Shown piece by piece: positions 21,969-28,950 of a DNA stretch of 64,000 bases (within the stretch, counting starts at the first letter, position 1; every line of letters begins with the position of its first letter). The notes beneath the pieces were generated by a model that did not search any database, was not told where the DNA came from, and worked only from the letters and a program-made list of their open reading frames with translations. This DNA comes from Corynebacterium stercoris (GTDB lineage: Bacteria; Actinomycetota; Actinomycetes; Mycobacteriales; Mycobacteriaceae). The stretch spans positions 124,001-188,000 of the forward strand of contig NZ_JAMFTQ010000002.1 in NCBI RefSeq assembly GCF_024160105.1. The letters are read 5' to 3'. Both the position numbers and the translations under genes were made by a program.

Positions 21969-22885
21969 TCGAACCTCATCCCCTCAGTGTCCGTGCCACG
22001 CGCCCAATCGGCGGCAGCCATCATCTTCTTGCCCGGCGGCTGGATGCGGCTGAGCACCACGTCGTTCGTCCCGGTGCCCACCCGGACCTCTTTCTTCGTC
22101 GCCGCAACCTCGCCCGGCGCGAGTTCGCTCGTTTCGGTCGGAGTCACGCGGTCCACCTTGACGCGGTCGCCGTTCAGCGTGGTCCAGGCGCCCGGCGCGG
22201 TGGTGTAGGCGCGGATGGCGCGGTCGACGATCTCTGCCGGCTGGGTCCAGTCGATGCGGGCCTCATCGACGGTTATTTTGGGAGCGTACGTGCCTTCCTC
22301 GCGCTGCGGCTGAGGCTCGATGGTGCCCGCTTCGAGCCCGTCCATCGCCTCGACGAGCGTGACGGCGCCAGCGAACGCGAGGCGGGCGAGCAGCTCGTCG
22401 GAGGTGTCGTCGGAAACCACCGGCTCAACCAGCACATGCAGGATGTCGCCGGTGTCCAGCCCCTCGTCGATGCGGAAGACGGTGGCGCCGGTCTCGGTGT
22501 CGCCGTTGAGGATGGCGCGCTGCACAGGCGCCGCACCGCGCCACTCGGGCAGCAGGGAAAAGTGCAGGTTCACCCAGCCGTGGGTGGGGATATCCAGCAT
22601 GTCGGCGGGGATGAGGTTGCCGTAGGCCACCACCGGGATGCAATCCGGTGCAAGCTCGCGCAGACGCTCGCGGATCTCGGCGTTGTCCTTCAAGGTCTCC
22701 GGGGTGAGCACCTCGATGCCGTGCTGCTCGGCGAGCGCCTTGACTGGCGACGGATGCAGCGTGCGTCCGCGTCCCTTGCGGGCGTCGGGGCGCGTGAGCA
22801 CGGCGACGACCTCGTGGCGCGACTCAATGAGCTGCTTGAGCGACTCGACGGCGGGTTCCGGGGTGCCCGCGAACACTAGGCGCAT
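21965..22885 (-). CDS. fmt: Methionyl-tRNA formyltransferase
   Basis: Formylates initiator Met-tRNA. The 306-aa protein has MRLVFAGTPEPAVESLKQL at the N-terminus and the formyl-folate active-site region with NLIPADML, HFSLLPEWRGAAPVQRAI and DTGDILH. The C-terminal tRNA-binding domain (about residues 205-300) is present. It starts at ATG 22885, 15 nt after def, its functional partner that removes the formyl group. Confidence 0.97.
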   Translation of the reverse strand: MRLVFAGTPEPAVESLKQLIESRHEVVAVLTRPDARKGRGRTLHPSPVKALAEQHGIEVLTPETLKDNAEIRERLRELAPDCIPVVAYGNLIPADMLDIPTHGWVNLHFSLLPEWRGAAPVQRAILNGDTETGATVFRIDEGLDTGDILHVLVEPVVSDDTSDELLARLAFAGAVTLVEAMDGLEAGTIEPQPQREEGTYAPKITVDEARIDWTQPAEIVDRAIRAYTTAPGAWTTLNGDRVKVDRVTPTETSELAPGEVAATKKEVRVGTGTNDVVLSRIQPPGKKMMAAADWARGTDTEGMRFE

Positions 22886-22900
22886 GGCGGTCTCCTCCTC

Positions 22901-23398
22901 TTAGGCGGTGAACCAGTCGGCGGCGCGGATCTGCGCCATGGCTTGCTTCTTTGCCGCTGGCTCCATACGTGACAGGAACAGTACCCCGTCGAGGTGGTCC
23001 GACTCGTGCTGGATGCAGCGGGCCAGAAGCCCCGTCGCGCGGATCGCCAGCGGGCGCCCGAACGCGTCCGCCCCGGAGGCGACCAAGGTGTTGTGCCGCG
23101 CCACGTCGGCGCGGATGCCCGGGATGGACAGGCAGCCTTCCGGCCCGACCTGCTCGCTTCCGCCGAGTGGCGCCCACACGGGGTTGATGATGGCGCCGCG
23201 CATGCCCTGGCAATCGAAGACGAACACGCGCCGCGCAATACCGATCTGGTTGGCCGCCAACCCCACACCTCCTGCGGCATCCATGGTCTCGAGCATGTCG
23301 GCGACGAGGCGGCGCAGGCCGTCGTCGAACTCGGTCACGGGCGCGGCGACGGTAGTGAGCACCGGGTCGCCGAAAAGACGCAGGGGACGCACAGTCAT
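22901..23398 (-). CDS. def: Peptide deformylase
   Basis: Metal-dependent hydrolase that removes the N-formyl group from new proteins. All three motifs are present: GVGLAANQIG, EGCLSIPG (metal Cys) and QHESDHLDG, which contains the HExxH metal and catalytic residues. The product is 165 aa from ATG 23398; a TTG nine bases upstream is possible but less likely. It lies between priA and fmt in the minus-strand run. Confidence 0.95.
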   Translation of the reverse strand: MTVRPLRLFGDPVLTTVAAPVTEFDDGLRRLVADMLETMDAAGGVGLAANQIGIARRVFVFDCQGMRGAIINPVWAPLGGSEQVGPEGCLSIPGIRADVARHNTLVASGADAFGRPLAIRATGLLARCIQHESDHLDGVLFLSRMEPAAKKQAMAQIRAADWFTA

Positions 23399-23419
23399 AG
23401 CACCCAAGCCTAGTGGGGC

Positions 23420-25432
23420 TTAGCCCACGTCCACCGGGTTGACCTGGATGCGCAGCGGCGAATCCTGCTTGCGCGCGGCACGGCTCACGTTGCCCGCCCG
23501 CAGCGCCTTGCCGAGTTGGTCGCGCCCGGCGAGCGGGGCCCGAACTAGCATGCGTTGCGCCGGCCCGAGCTTGGCCACGTCCCACTCTCCCGGCAGGTGG
23601 ACTCCGGGCGGCAGGTCGACCGGCCCGAGCAACTCCGCGCTCTCCGGAAGGTCCACGTGGGTGAAGAAGTCGTCGAGGGCCGCGCTCGGAGCGTCGACAA
23701 GCGCCATGTGCACCGCCGGCGGGAAACCCGCATCCCTGCGCTGCGCAAGCTCGCGTGCGGCGAACCCGGGCGCGTCCCACCGGATCAGGTGCTGCACCAC
23801 AGGCAGCGCCGGGTCCGCAACGACAACAACTTCCCCGCCGGCGTGCTGCGGGGCCACGAGCGCGGCCGCCCCCAGCCACTTGGTAAACGCGTCTTCCACG
23901 GCACGCAGATCCGGGCGCTGCACGAGCGCCCAGGTGTCCAGGAGAATCGCGGCACCGTAAGAGCCGCCGTCGACACGCGGCTCCGCGTTCGGCGTCGCCA
24001 CCACCAGCGCGGGCGCATTCGGCACCGTGTCGCGCACCTTCTCCCCCCACGACGTGAGCACGCGCTGCTTGGGAAAAGCGCGCCCGAGCTCCTCGGCGGT
24101 GCGCTCCGTGCCCAGCACCACCGCGCGCACCGCCCGCGAACCGCACGCGGGGCACACGTGTTGCGCGTCCATCCGCCCGCACCAGCGGCAGGTCGGGGCC
24201 GCGGCTTCGCTTCCCGACGGCAGCCCCAACGGACCGTTGCACCAGCGGCACCGGGACGGCTCGCGGCACACTCCGCACGCCAGAGCCTGGATGTAGCCCG
24301 CCCGCGGCACCTGGAACAGCACGGGCGCACCGTACTCCAGTGCTGCACTCGCTGCTTGGAACGCCACGGACGGCAAACGCGCCTGGCGCGCCCGCGGGTC
24401 GCGCTCCAGCTCGAAATCGGAATCACCCGCGGCGCGGATGAGCGGCGCGCGGGTACGCAGCGTTGAGCGCGGTGCCACGAGCGCGTGCATCCAGCCGGTT
24501 TCCACCAACAGCTGCGCCTCCGCGGTGCGGCTCACCCCGCCGATGATCAGCGACGCCCGTTCGATAGCGCTGCGCGTCGTCGCCACTTCGCGCGCGTGGA
24601 AATACGGCGCGCGGGGATCAACCAGGCTGTCGTCGCCGTCGTGCATCACCACGATGAGCTTGAGATCCACCACCGGCGCGAACGCCGCCGAGCGGGTCCC
24701 CACCACCACCCGGCCCTGCCCGTGCAGCACCGACAGGTAGCGGGAATAGCGCGCCTGCGGGCCCTGCGACGCCGTCAGCGTGGTCACCTGCTTCGCAGCC
24801 GCATGCGTGCGCAGCGCTTGTTCGCAGCGATCCACATCGCGCTGATCCGGCACCACGATCAGCGCGCCCCCGCCGCCCAGCGCCACCTTCACCGCCAGCG
24901 CCGCGATCGCCTCCGCCCAGTCGTCCCCAGGCGCGACCTGCCACGCCGCGCGCGCCAGCTTGCCCCGCAGCACCGCGTCGACGAATGATTCGCCGTACTC
25001 GTACGCGCTCCACGCGGACAGATCCGGCTCCTGCGCCTCGCCGAGCTCGTCCCAGCTCGTGGTGGTGTCCGTTTCCTCCGCCTTGGCGTGGCGCGCCGGG
25101 ATGGCCGCACGGTAGAGATCCGGCCGGGTGCCGGCGTAGCGGTTAGCAAGTGCGTCGATAAGCAGGCGAAGCCGCTCCGGGGCGACCACCTCGGCGGAGA
25201 TCACGCGCTCGATGAAGCGGAGTTTGCCCTGGTGAGAGCTTGTCGTGGCGCGCTCCAGCACAATCGCGTCCACGAGCCGGCCCGCGAAGCGGATGCGCAC
25301 CCGCACCCCCGGCTGCGCAGCGTCCGATTCCTCCTCCGTGACCAGGTAGTCGAAGACCCGGTCCAGGTGTGGCGGACCCAAAAGCGGCAGCACCCTGACG
25401 ATGGGGAGCTCGGCAGCCTGGGCGGTGGACAT
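23420..25432 (-). CDS. priA: PriA-like replication restart protein without recognisable helicase motifs
   Basis: Primosomal PriA family, 670 aa. The N-terminal DNA-binding region (PPHLDRVFDYLV) and the zinc-binding cysteines are kept: ACGVCREPSRCRWC near residue 380 and CRWCGRMDAQHVCPACGS near residue 415. The Walker A region has no GKT, and the DEEH box is replaced by MHDGDDSLVD. Loss of helicase motifs is known for actinobacterial PriA, so this protein probably acts in binding rather than unwinding. A TACACT box 8 nt before the ATG suggests a leaderless mRNA. It is divergent from rtcB. Confidence 0.9.
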   Translation of the reverse strand: MSTAQAAELPIVRVLPLLGPPHLDRVFDYLVTEEESDAAQPGVRVRIRFAGRLVDAIVLERATTSSHQGKLRFIERVISAEVVAPERLRLLIDALANRYAGTRPDLYRAAIPARHAKAEETDTTTSWDELGEAQEPDLSAWSAYEYGESFVDAVLRGKLARAAWQVAPGDDWAEAIAALAVKVALGGGGALIVVPDQRDVDRCEQALRTHAAAKQVTTLTASQGPQARYSRYLSVLHGQGRVVVGTRSAAFAPVVDLKLIVVMHDGDDSLVDPRAPYFHAREVATTRSAIERASLIIGGVSRTAEAQLLVETGWMHALVAPRSTLRTRAPLIRAAGDSDFELERDPRARQARLPSVAFQAASAALEYGAPVLFQVPRAGYIQALACGVCREPSRCRWCNGPLGLPSGSEAAAPTCRWCGRMDAQHVCPACGSRAVRAVVLGTERTAEELGRAFPKQRVLTSWGEKVRDTVPNAPALVVATPNAEPRVDGGSYGAAILLDTWALVQRPDLRAVEDAFTKWLGAAALVAPQHAGGEVVVVADPALPVVQHLIRWDAPGFAARELAQRRDAGFPPAVHMALVDAPSAALDDFFTHVDLPESAELLGPVDLPPGVHLPGEWDVAKLGPAQRMLVRAPLAGRDQLGKALRAGNVSRAARKQDSPLRIQVNPVDVG

Positions 25433-25440
25433 GGTTTGGC

Positions 25441-25446
25441 AGTGTA
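25441..25446 (-). promoter_or_regulatory. -10 box for a probably leaderless priA mRNA
   Basis: TACACT on the minus strand ends 8 nt upstream of the priA ATG, so transcription would start at or within 1-2 nt of the start codon. No Shine-Dalgarno sequence is present, which agrees with leaderless translation, common in corynebacteria. Confidence 0.5.
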
Positions 25447-25460
25447 GCGCCCGCCGCCGT

Positions 25461-25500
25461 GCCAGTTCCCGGCAAAGCCGCGCCAGATCCCGGCGAAGCC
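25461..25500. repeat. Pair of 19-bp direct repeats at 21-bp spacing next to the rtcB promoter
   Basis: GCCAGTTCCCGGCAAAGCC (25461-25479) and GCCAGATCCCGGCGAAGCC (25482-25500) match at 17 of 19 positions. The second copy ends directly before the TTGACG -35 of the rtcB promoter. The 21-bp period is two helical turns, so bound proteins would sit on the same DNA face. The pair lies between the divergent priA and rtcB promoters and could be an activator site. Confidence 0.55.
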
Positions 25501-25530
25501 TTGACGCAGCCCGTGCGAGGCTGCTAGAAG
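25501..25530 (+). promoter_or_regulatory. Promoter of the rtcB leader
   Basis: -35 TTGACG (25501-25506), 18-bp spacer, -10 TAGAAG (25525-25530) preceded by TG at the extended -10 position. Predicted transcription start is near 25537, about 200 nt before rtcB, giving a long leader. Confidence 0.55.
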
Positions 25531-25558
25531 TTGGTTTGAGCTTCGAAAGGACACCCCC

Positions 25559-25648
25559 ATGCGCCTATGCAACGTGAATCTGCAGCACAAGCAGCTGCAG
25601 CAATTTTGCATGCGCGCGTCCGGGTGCCCGCTCGCCGGCAACCCATAA
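25559..25648 (+). CDS. Candidate 29-codon leader peptide of rtcB
   Basis: A short ORF starts at ATG 25559, seven nt after GAAAGGA, and stops at TAA 25646. The peptide begins MRLCNVNLQHKQLQQFC and ends in PLAGNP. It has four Gln (codons 9, 12, 14, 15), three Cys (4, 17, 23) and four Leu codons. Codons 20-22 form the left arm of a helix that competes with the downstream terminator. I do not recognise the peptide; the interpretation as an attenuator leader comes from its position, ribosome site and overlap with RNA structure. It could also be an untranslated part of a structured RNA. Confidence 0.45.
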   Translation: MRLCNVNLQHKQLQQFCMRASGCPLAGNP

Positions 25649-25700
25649 GCCGGCACACACTTCGGACGCCTCACACCCCAGAAGGTGGAGGCGTTTTCTT
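25580..25700 (+). promoter_or_regulatory. Attenuator-like structured leader of rtcB
   Basis: Four helices can be drawn. P1: CTGCAGC/GCTGCAG (25580-25586 with 25594-25600). Anti-terminator: GCGTCCG with CGGACGC (25616-25622 with 25663-25669), extended inside by GTGCC/GGCAC (25624-25628 with 25652-25656). P3: GCCGGC/GCCGGC (25634-25639 with 25649-25654), whose loop carries the leader stop codon and which competes with the GTGCC pairing. Terminator: 25666-25694. The anti-terminator and terminator share 25666-25669, so they exclude each other. Confidence 0.55.
25666..25700 (+). terminator. Rho-independent terminator inside the rtcB leader
   Basis: An 11-bp stem with one bulged A, ACGCCTC-(A)-CACC pairing with GGTGGAGGCGT, has a 6-nt loop and runs into TTTTCTT. 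It lies 40 nt before the rtcB start, so it would stop transcription before rtcB unless the stem is prevented from forming. Confidence 0.7.
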
Positions 25701-25739
25701 ATGTCTCCGCCGCAACAACCAGACACAAAGGAGACTCCC

Positions 25740-26981
25740 ATGCACCCCGACCGGCGCAGCGGCAAGGCCCAGAAGAAGGCCGCCGCGCGCACCCGCGCCG
25801 CACTCATCGCCATCGCCGACCACACCCCGAAGGTGATCAACTTCGCCTCCGAGGTGGACGACAACACCCTCGAACAGGCCAAGGCCACCGCCTCAATGCC
25901 GTTCGTGCACCCGCACGTGGCCCTCATGCCGGATGCGCACTTCGGCATGGGCTCCTCCGTCGGCACCGTCTTCGGCACCCTGGGCGCCGTCATCCCCGCC
26001 GCCGTCGGCGTCGACATCGGCTGCGGCATGATCGGCGCACGCACCCAGTTCACCGCCGCCGATCTCGAGGGCAAGGACCTGGCGCAGCTGCGAGACGCCA
26101 TCGAGGCCGCCATCCCGCTCTCCCCCGGCAACTACAACGACTGGCACATCGAAGGTTCCGCAGAGGACCGCTGCCGGGAGCTTGCAGCGCTTGCCGACGA
26201 AACGTCCGTGGACCTCTCCCACTCCAAGAACTGGCGCCAGCAGCTGGGCACCTTGGGCGGCGGCAACCACTTCATCGAGCTCTGCCTCGACGAAGAGGAG
26301 CGGGTGTGGATGTTCCTCCACTCCGGCTCGCGCGGCGTGGGCAACCGGATTGCGCAGAAGCACATCAACGCAGCGCAGGAGTACATGGTGCGCAACTGGA
26401 TCGCGGTGCCGGACCCGGACCTGGCCTACCTCGTCGAGGGCACCGCGGAGTTCGACTGCTACATCCGCGAGCTCGCCTGGGCGCAGCGCTTCGCCTACCT
26501 CAACCGCGAGGAGATGCTGGACCGCTTCACCGCTTGCCTCGCAACCTTCCTGGATGCGGAAGTGGAGATTGTGGAACGGGTGAACTGCCACCACAACTAC
26601 ACCGTGCAGGAAAAGCACTACGGCAAGGATGTGTGGCTGACCCGCAAGGGCGCGGTGCGCGCAGAGAAGGGCCAGCTCGCCCTCATCCCGGGCTCCATGG
26701 GCACCGCCTCCTACGTCGTCGAGGGCAAGGCGTACGCCCCCGCGCTGCGTTCCGCGCCGCACGGTGCTGGCCGACGCTTCTCCCGCACCGAGGCGCGCAA
26801 ACGCTTCACTGCGGAGGATTTGGATGCGCGCATGGCCGGCATCGTCTACCGCCCGGGCGACGCCTGGGTCGACGAGATTCCGGACGCCTACAAGGAGATT
26901 GACCAGGTCATCGCCGATAGCGCCGACCTGATCTCCGTCAAGCACCGGCTGCGCCAGGTCCTCAACGTCAAGGGCACGTAG
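25740..26981 (+). CDS. rtcB: RNA-splicing ligase RtcB
   Basis: GTP- and manganese-dependent RNA ligase joining 2',3'-cyclic-phosphate or 3'-phosphate ends to 5'-OH ends; in bacteria it repairs cleaved tRNA and rRNA. The 413-aa protein has the metal-binding motifs GVDIGCGMIG (Cys), GGGNHFIEL and HSGSRGVGN, the CHHNY stretch, and the GSMGTASYVV loop near the guanylylated His region. The ATG at 25740 is chosen because AAAGGAG lies 6 nt upstream; an in-frame ATG at 25701 directly follows the terminator T-run. No archease or PrfH neighbour is present. It is not part of this region in C. glutamicum as I know it. Confidence 0.95.
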   Translation: MHPDRRSGKAQKKAAARTRAALIAIADHTPKVINFASEVDDNTLEQAKATASMPFVHPHVALMPDAHFGMGSSVGTVFGTLGAVIPAAVGVDIGCGMIGARTQFTAADLEGKDLAQLRDAIEAAIPLSPGNYNDWHIEGSAEDRCRELAALADETSVDLSHSKNWRQQLGTLGGGNHFIELCLDEEERVWMFLHSGSRGVGNRIAQKHINAAQEYMVRNWIAVPDPDLAYLVEGTAEFDCYIRELAWAQRFAYLNREEMLDRFTACLATFLDAEVEIVERVNCHHNYTVQEKHYGKDVWLTRKGAVRAEKGQLALIPGSMGTASYVVEGKAYAPALRSAPHGAGRRFSRTEARKRFTAEDLDARMAGIVYRPGDAWVDEIPDAYKEIDQVIADSADLISVKHRLRQVLNVKGT

Positions 26982-27107
26982 CCGCGCACTAGCACGGCGG
27001 GCGCGGGCGTGCGGTGGTGCGGTGGGCGCGGGGATGCGGGCGCGAGATTGCTGGTGGCTGCGCCATAAGCCAGTGCGGTGCCCCACCGGTCGCGGGGCCA
27101 CGTTCCC

Positions 27108-27520
27108 TCCGCCGCGCGGAAGTTTCTCAACCCGAGGTCGACAGTTGTCCGCCGCGCGGAAGTCTCTCATGTCCAGGTTCAGGATTGTCCGCCGCGCAGA
27201 ACAACCTCAACACGAGGTCGATAGTTGTCCGCCGCGCGGAAGTCTCTCACGCTCTGGTTCAGGGTTGTCCGCCGCGCGGAACACCCTCAACCCAAAGTCG
27301 ATAGTTGTCCGCCGTGCGGAGTACCCTCACGCCCAGGTTCAGGGTTGTCCGCCGCGCGGAACACCCTCAACCCAAAGTCGATAGTTGTCCGCCGCGCGGG
27401 AGTCTCTCACGCTCTGGTTCAGGGTTGTCCGCCGCACGGAAGTCTCTCATGTCCAGGTTCAGGGTTTTCCGCCGCGCGGAACAACCTCAACCCAAAGCCG
27501 ACAGTGATCCGCCTCACGGA
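27108..27520. repeat. Tandem array of 11 palindromic cores at exact 40-bp pitch (array 1)
   Basis: The 13-bp core TCCGCCGCGCGGA recurs at 27108, 27148, 27188 and so on to 27508, always 40 bp apart. The 27-bp tails fall into two types that mostly alternate: type A contains TCTCA...GGTTCAGGGTTG, type B contains CCTCAACCCAAAGTCGATAG. That implies amplification of an 80-bp double unit. Core variants are few. All plus-strand frames run through because 40 is not a multiple of three, so long ORFs here are not evidence of a gene. The flanks, 26982-27107 and 27521-27674, are GC-rich and hold only the deacetylase leader; I saw no gene in them. Confidence 0.85.
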
Positions 27521-27674
27521 GGAAGGCGTAAGCGACACACCCCACGGCCTCGGCGTAGCAAACACCGCGCGCACCAGGCACCCGCGCGCCGAAGCTGGCA
27601 TACGTGGGCCGCGAGGAGCATACTGCTTGCGTTACACCATTTCCCCCCAACGCTGGAACGGAGTCCGTCCGGTA

Positions 27675-28553
27675 ATGAACCGTGTCGCCAAAGCCGCAGC
27701 CGCCGCACTGTGCTCCCTCGCCCTTATCGCCCCGGTGGTGCAGCCGTCGCCGGCCGCGGGGCTCACCCGGGTGGAGCAATTCTCCAGCACGAGTTCCGAC
27801 GCCGCCCACAACGCCTGGTGGCAGGGCTTCAACCTCCTGCCTCCCCAGGTACGCGGTGCGATCCCCCGCGAGCTGCGTCCAGCGGATCCAGCCCCGCAGC
27901 CCGCTCCGCCGCCAGCGCCTGAAGCTCCCCAGGGCCACCCGGAGCCCACCCCGGACACGTGTGACAACTGCGTGGCCATCACGTTCGACGACGGCCCCGT
28001 CGGCGACACCGACCGCCTCTTGGACATGCTCAAGGAAAAGGACGCCAAGGCCACGTTCTTTGTCGTCGGCAGCAATGCGAAGGCCAACCCCAAGATCATG
28101 CAGCGCATGCGCGACGAGGGCCACACCATTGCCAACCACACCTATAATCACCCGCGCTTGCCTAAGCTTTCCGACGGCGCAATCGGCAAGCAGCTCGACG
28201 ATACGAACGCGGCGATCGCCGAAACCACCGGCGTCACCCCGCGCTGGATGCGCCCGCCCTACGGTATGTACGACAACCGGGTGGTTGCTGCTTCCGGCGA
28301 CCGCGGCCTCGCCGTCGCGCTGTGGGACGTGGACACCTCCGACTGGAAGCACCGCGACACGGCCAAGACTTGCAAGCTCGCGGTTGAGGGTGCCAAGCCC
28401 GGCTCGGTGATTCTCATGCACGACATTCACCGCCCCACCGTCGACGCGGTGCCGTGCGTCATCGACGGCCTCCGTGAGAAGGGGCTACGCCCGGTCAGCA
28501 TGGACCGCCTCATCTCCAACCCCGCCGCGGGCACCGTCTACACCCGCCGCTAA
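27675..28553 (+). CDS. Secreted polysaccharide deacetylase (NodB domain)
   Basis: Carbohydrate esterase family 4 protein that probably removes acetyl groups from a cell-wall sugar polymer. The 292-aa product has a signal peptide (about residues 1-28, with AAAALCSLALIAPVV) and a Pro-rich linker (residues about 75-95). The NodB domain follows, with TFDDGPVGD (metal Asp), the HTYNH metal histidines and RPPYGMY; LMHDIH is near the end. The ATG at 27675 has CGGAG upstream and is the first start giving a signal peptide. Its substrate is not shown; peptidoglycan is the usual guess. It stands alone, followed after 16 nt by a membrane protein gene. Confidence 0.88.
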   Translation: MNRVAKAAAAALCSLALIAPVVQPSPAAGLTRVEQFSSTSSDAAHNAWWQGFNLLPPQVRGAIPRELRPADPAPQPAPPPAPEAPQGHPEPTPDTCDNCVAITFDDGPVGDTDRLLDMLKEKDAKATFFVVGSNAKANPKIMQRMRDEGHTIANHTYNHPRLPKLSDGAIGKQLDDTNAAIAETTGVTPRWMRPPYGMYDNRVVAASGDRGLAVALWDVDTSDWKHRDTAKTCKLAVEGAKPGSVILMHDIHRPTVDAVPCVIDGLREKGLRPVSMDRLISNPAAGTVYTRR

Positions 28554-28569
28554 CTGCTAGGTTGGCGCC

Positions 28570-28947
28570 ATGACTGAAACGCAGTCCGCGAAGCGCACGG
28601 AGCACGACGCGCAGGAGCAGCTTGAACGCACAGGGTGGCGCAAGGCCACCCCGTATGTCATGCTCGCGGCCTACATTGCGGGGCCGTGGCTCCTCATCCC
28701 CGCCTTCGGCGGCGGCGATTCAGCGGTGGTCCCCATCATCGTCTTCATCTTCGGCGTCGCCGCACTCACCGGGCTTGTCGACGGCATCTTCTACCGCGCC
28801 ACTTGGTCGTTGCCCATCCTCGCCGGCGTCGGCTTCTGGATCGCCAAAGCGCTCTACTTCAATGACGGCACGCTCATTTACGCACTCGGTTGCGTGCTGG
28901 CAGCGTGGTTGGGGTCCTTCGTCGGCACGCACCTGCGCAGGAGCTAG
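28570..28947 (+). CDS. Small integral membrane protein of unknown function
   Basis: A 125-aa protein with a charged N-terminus (about 25 residues) and four predicted membrane helices, at about residues 28-46, 52-72, 77-95 and 101-120. I do not recognise a family. It starts 16 nt after the deacetylase and ends 3 nt before the next gene, so the three genes are probably one transcript. It could serve the same envelope process, but that is inference from position only. Confidence 0.75.
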   Translation: MTETQSAKRTEHDAQEQLERTGWRKATPYVMLAAYIAGPWLLIPAFGGGDSAVVPIIVFIFGVAALTGLVDGIFYRATWSLPILAGVGFWIAKALYFNDGTLIYALGCVLAAWLGSFVGTHLRRS

Positions 28948-28950
28948 CGC

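Noticed and set aside
25537-25700. tRNA or Y-RNA-like gene before rtcB
   Set aside because: No cloverleaf and no normal T-arm GGTTCGAATCC could be drawn; the helices fit an attenuator better.
27108-27520. CRISPR-like regular array
   Set aside because: The tails between palindromes are near copies of each other, not unique spacers, the pitch is too short for usual repeat plus spacer lengths, and no cas genes are near.
27014-27600. Open reading frames through repeat array 1
   Set aside because: All three plus-strand frames are open because the unit is 40 bp and stop-poor; the translation is only the repeat read in rotating frames, without start context.
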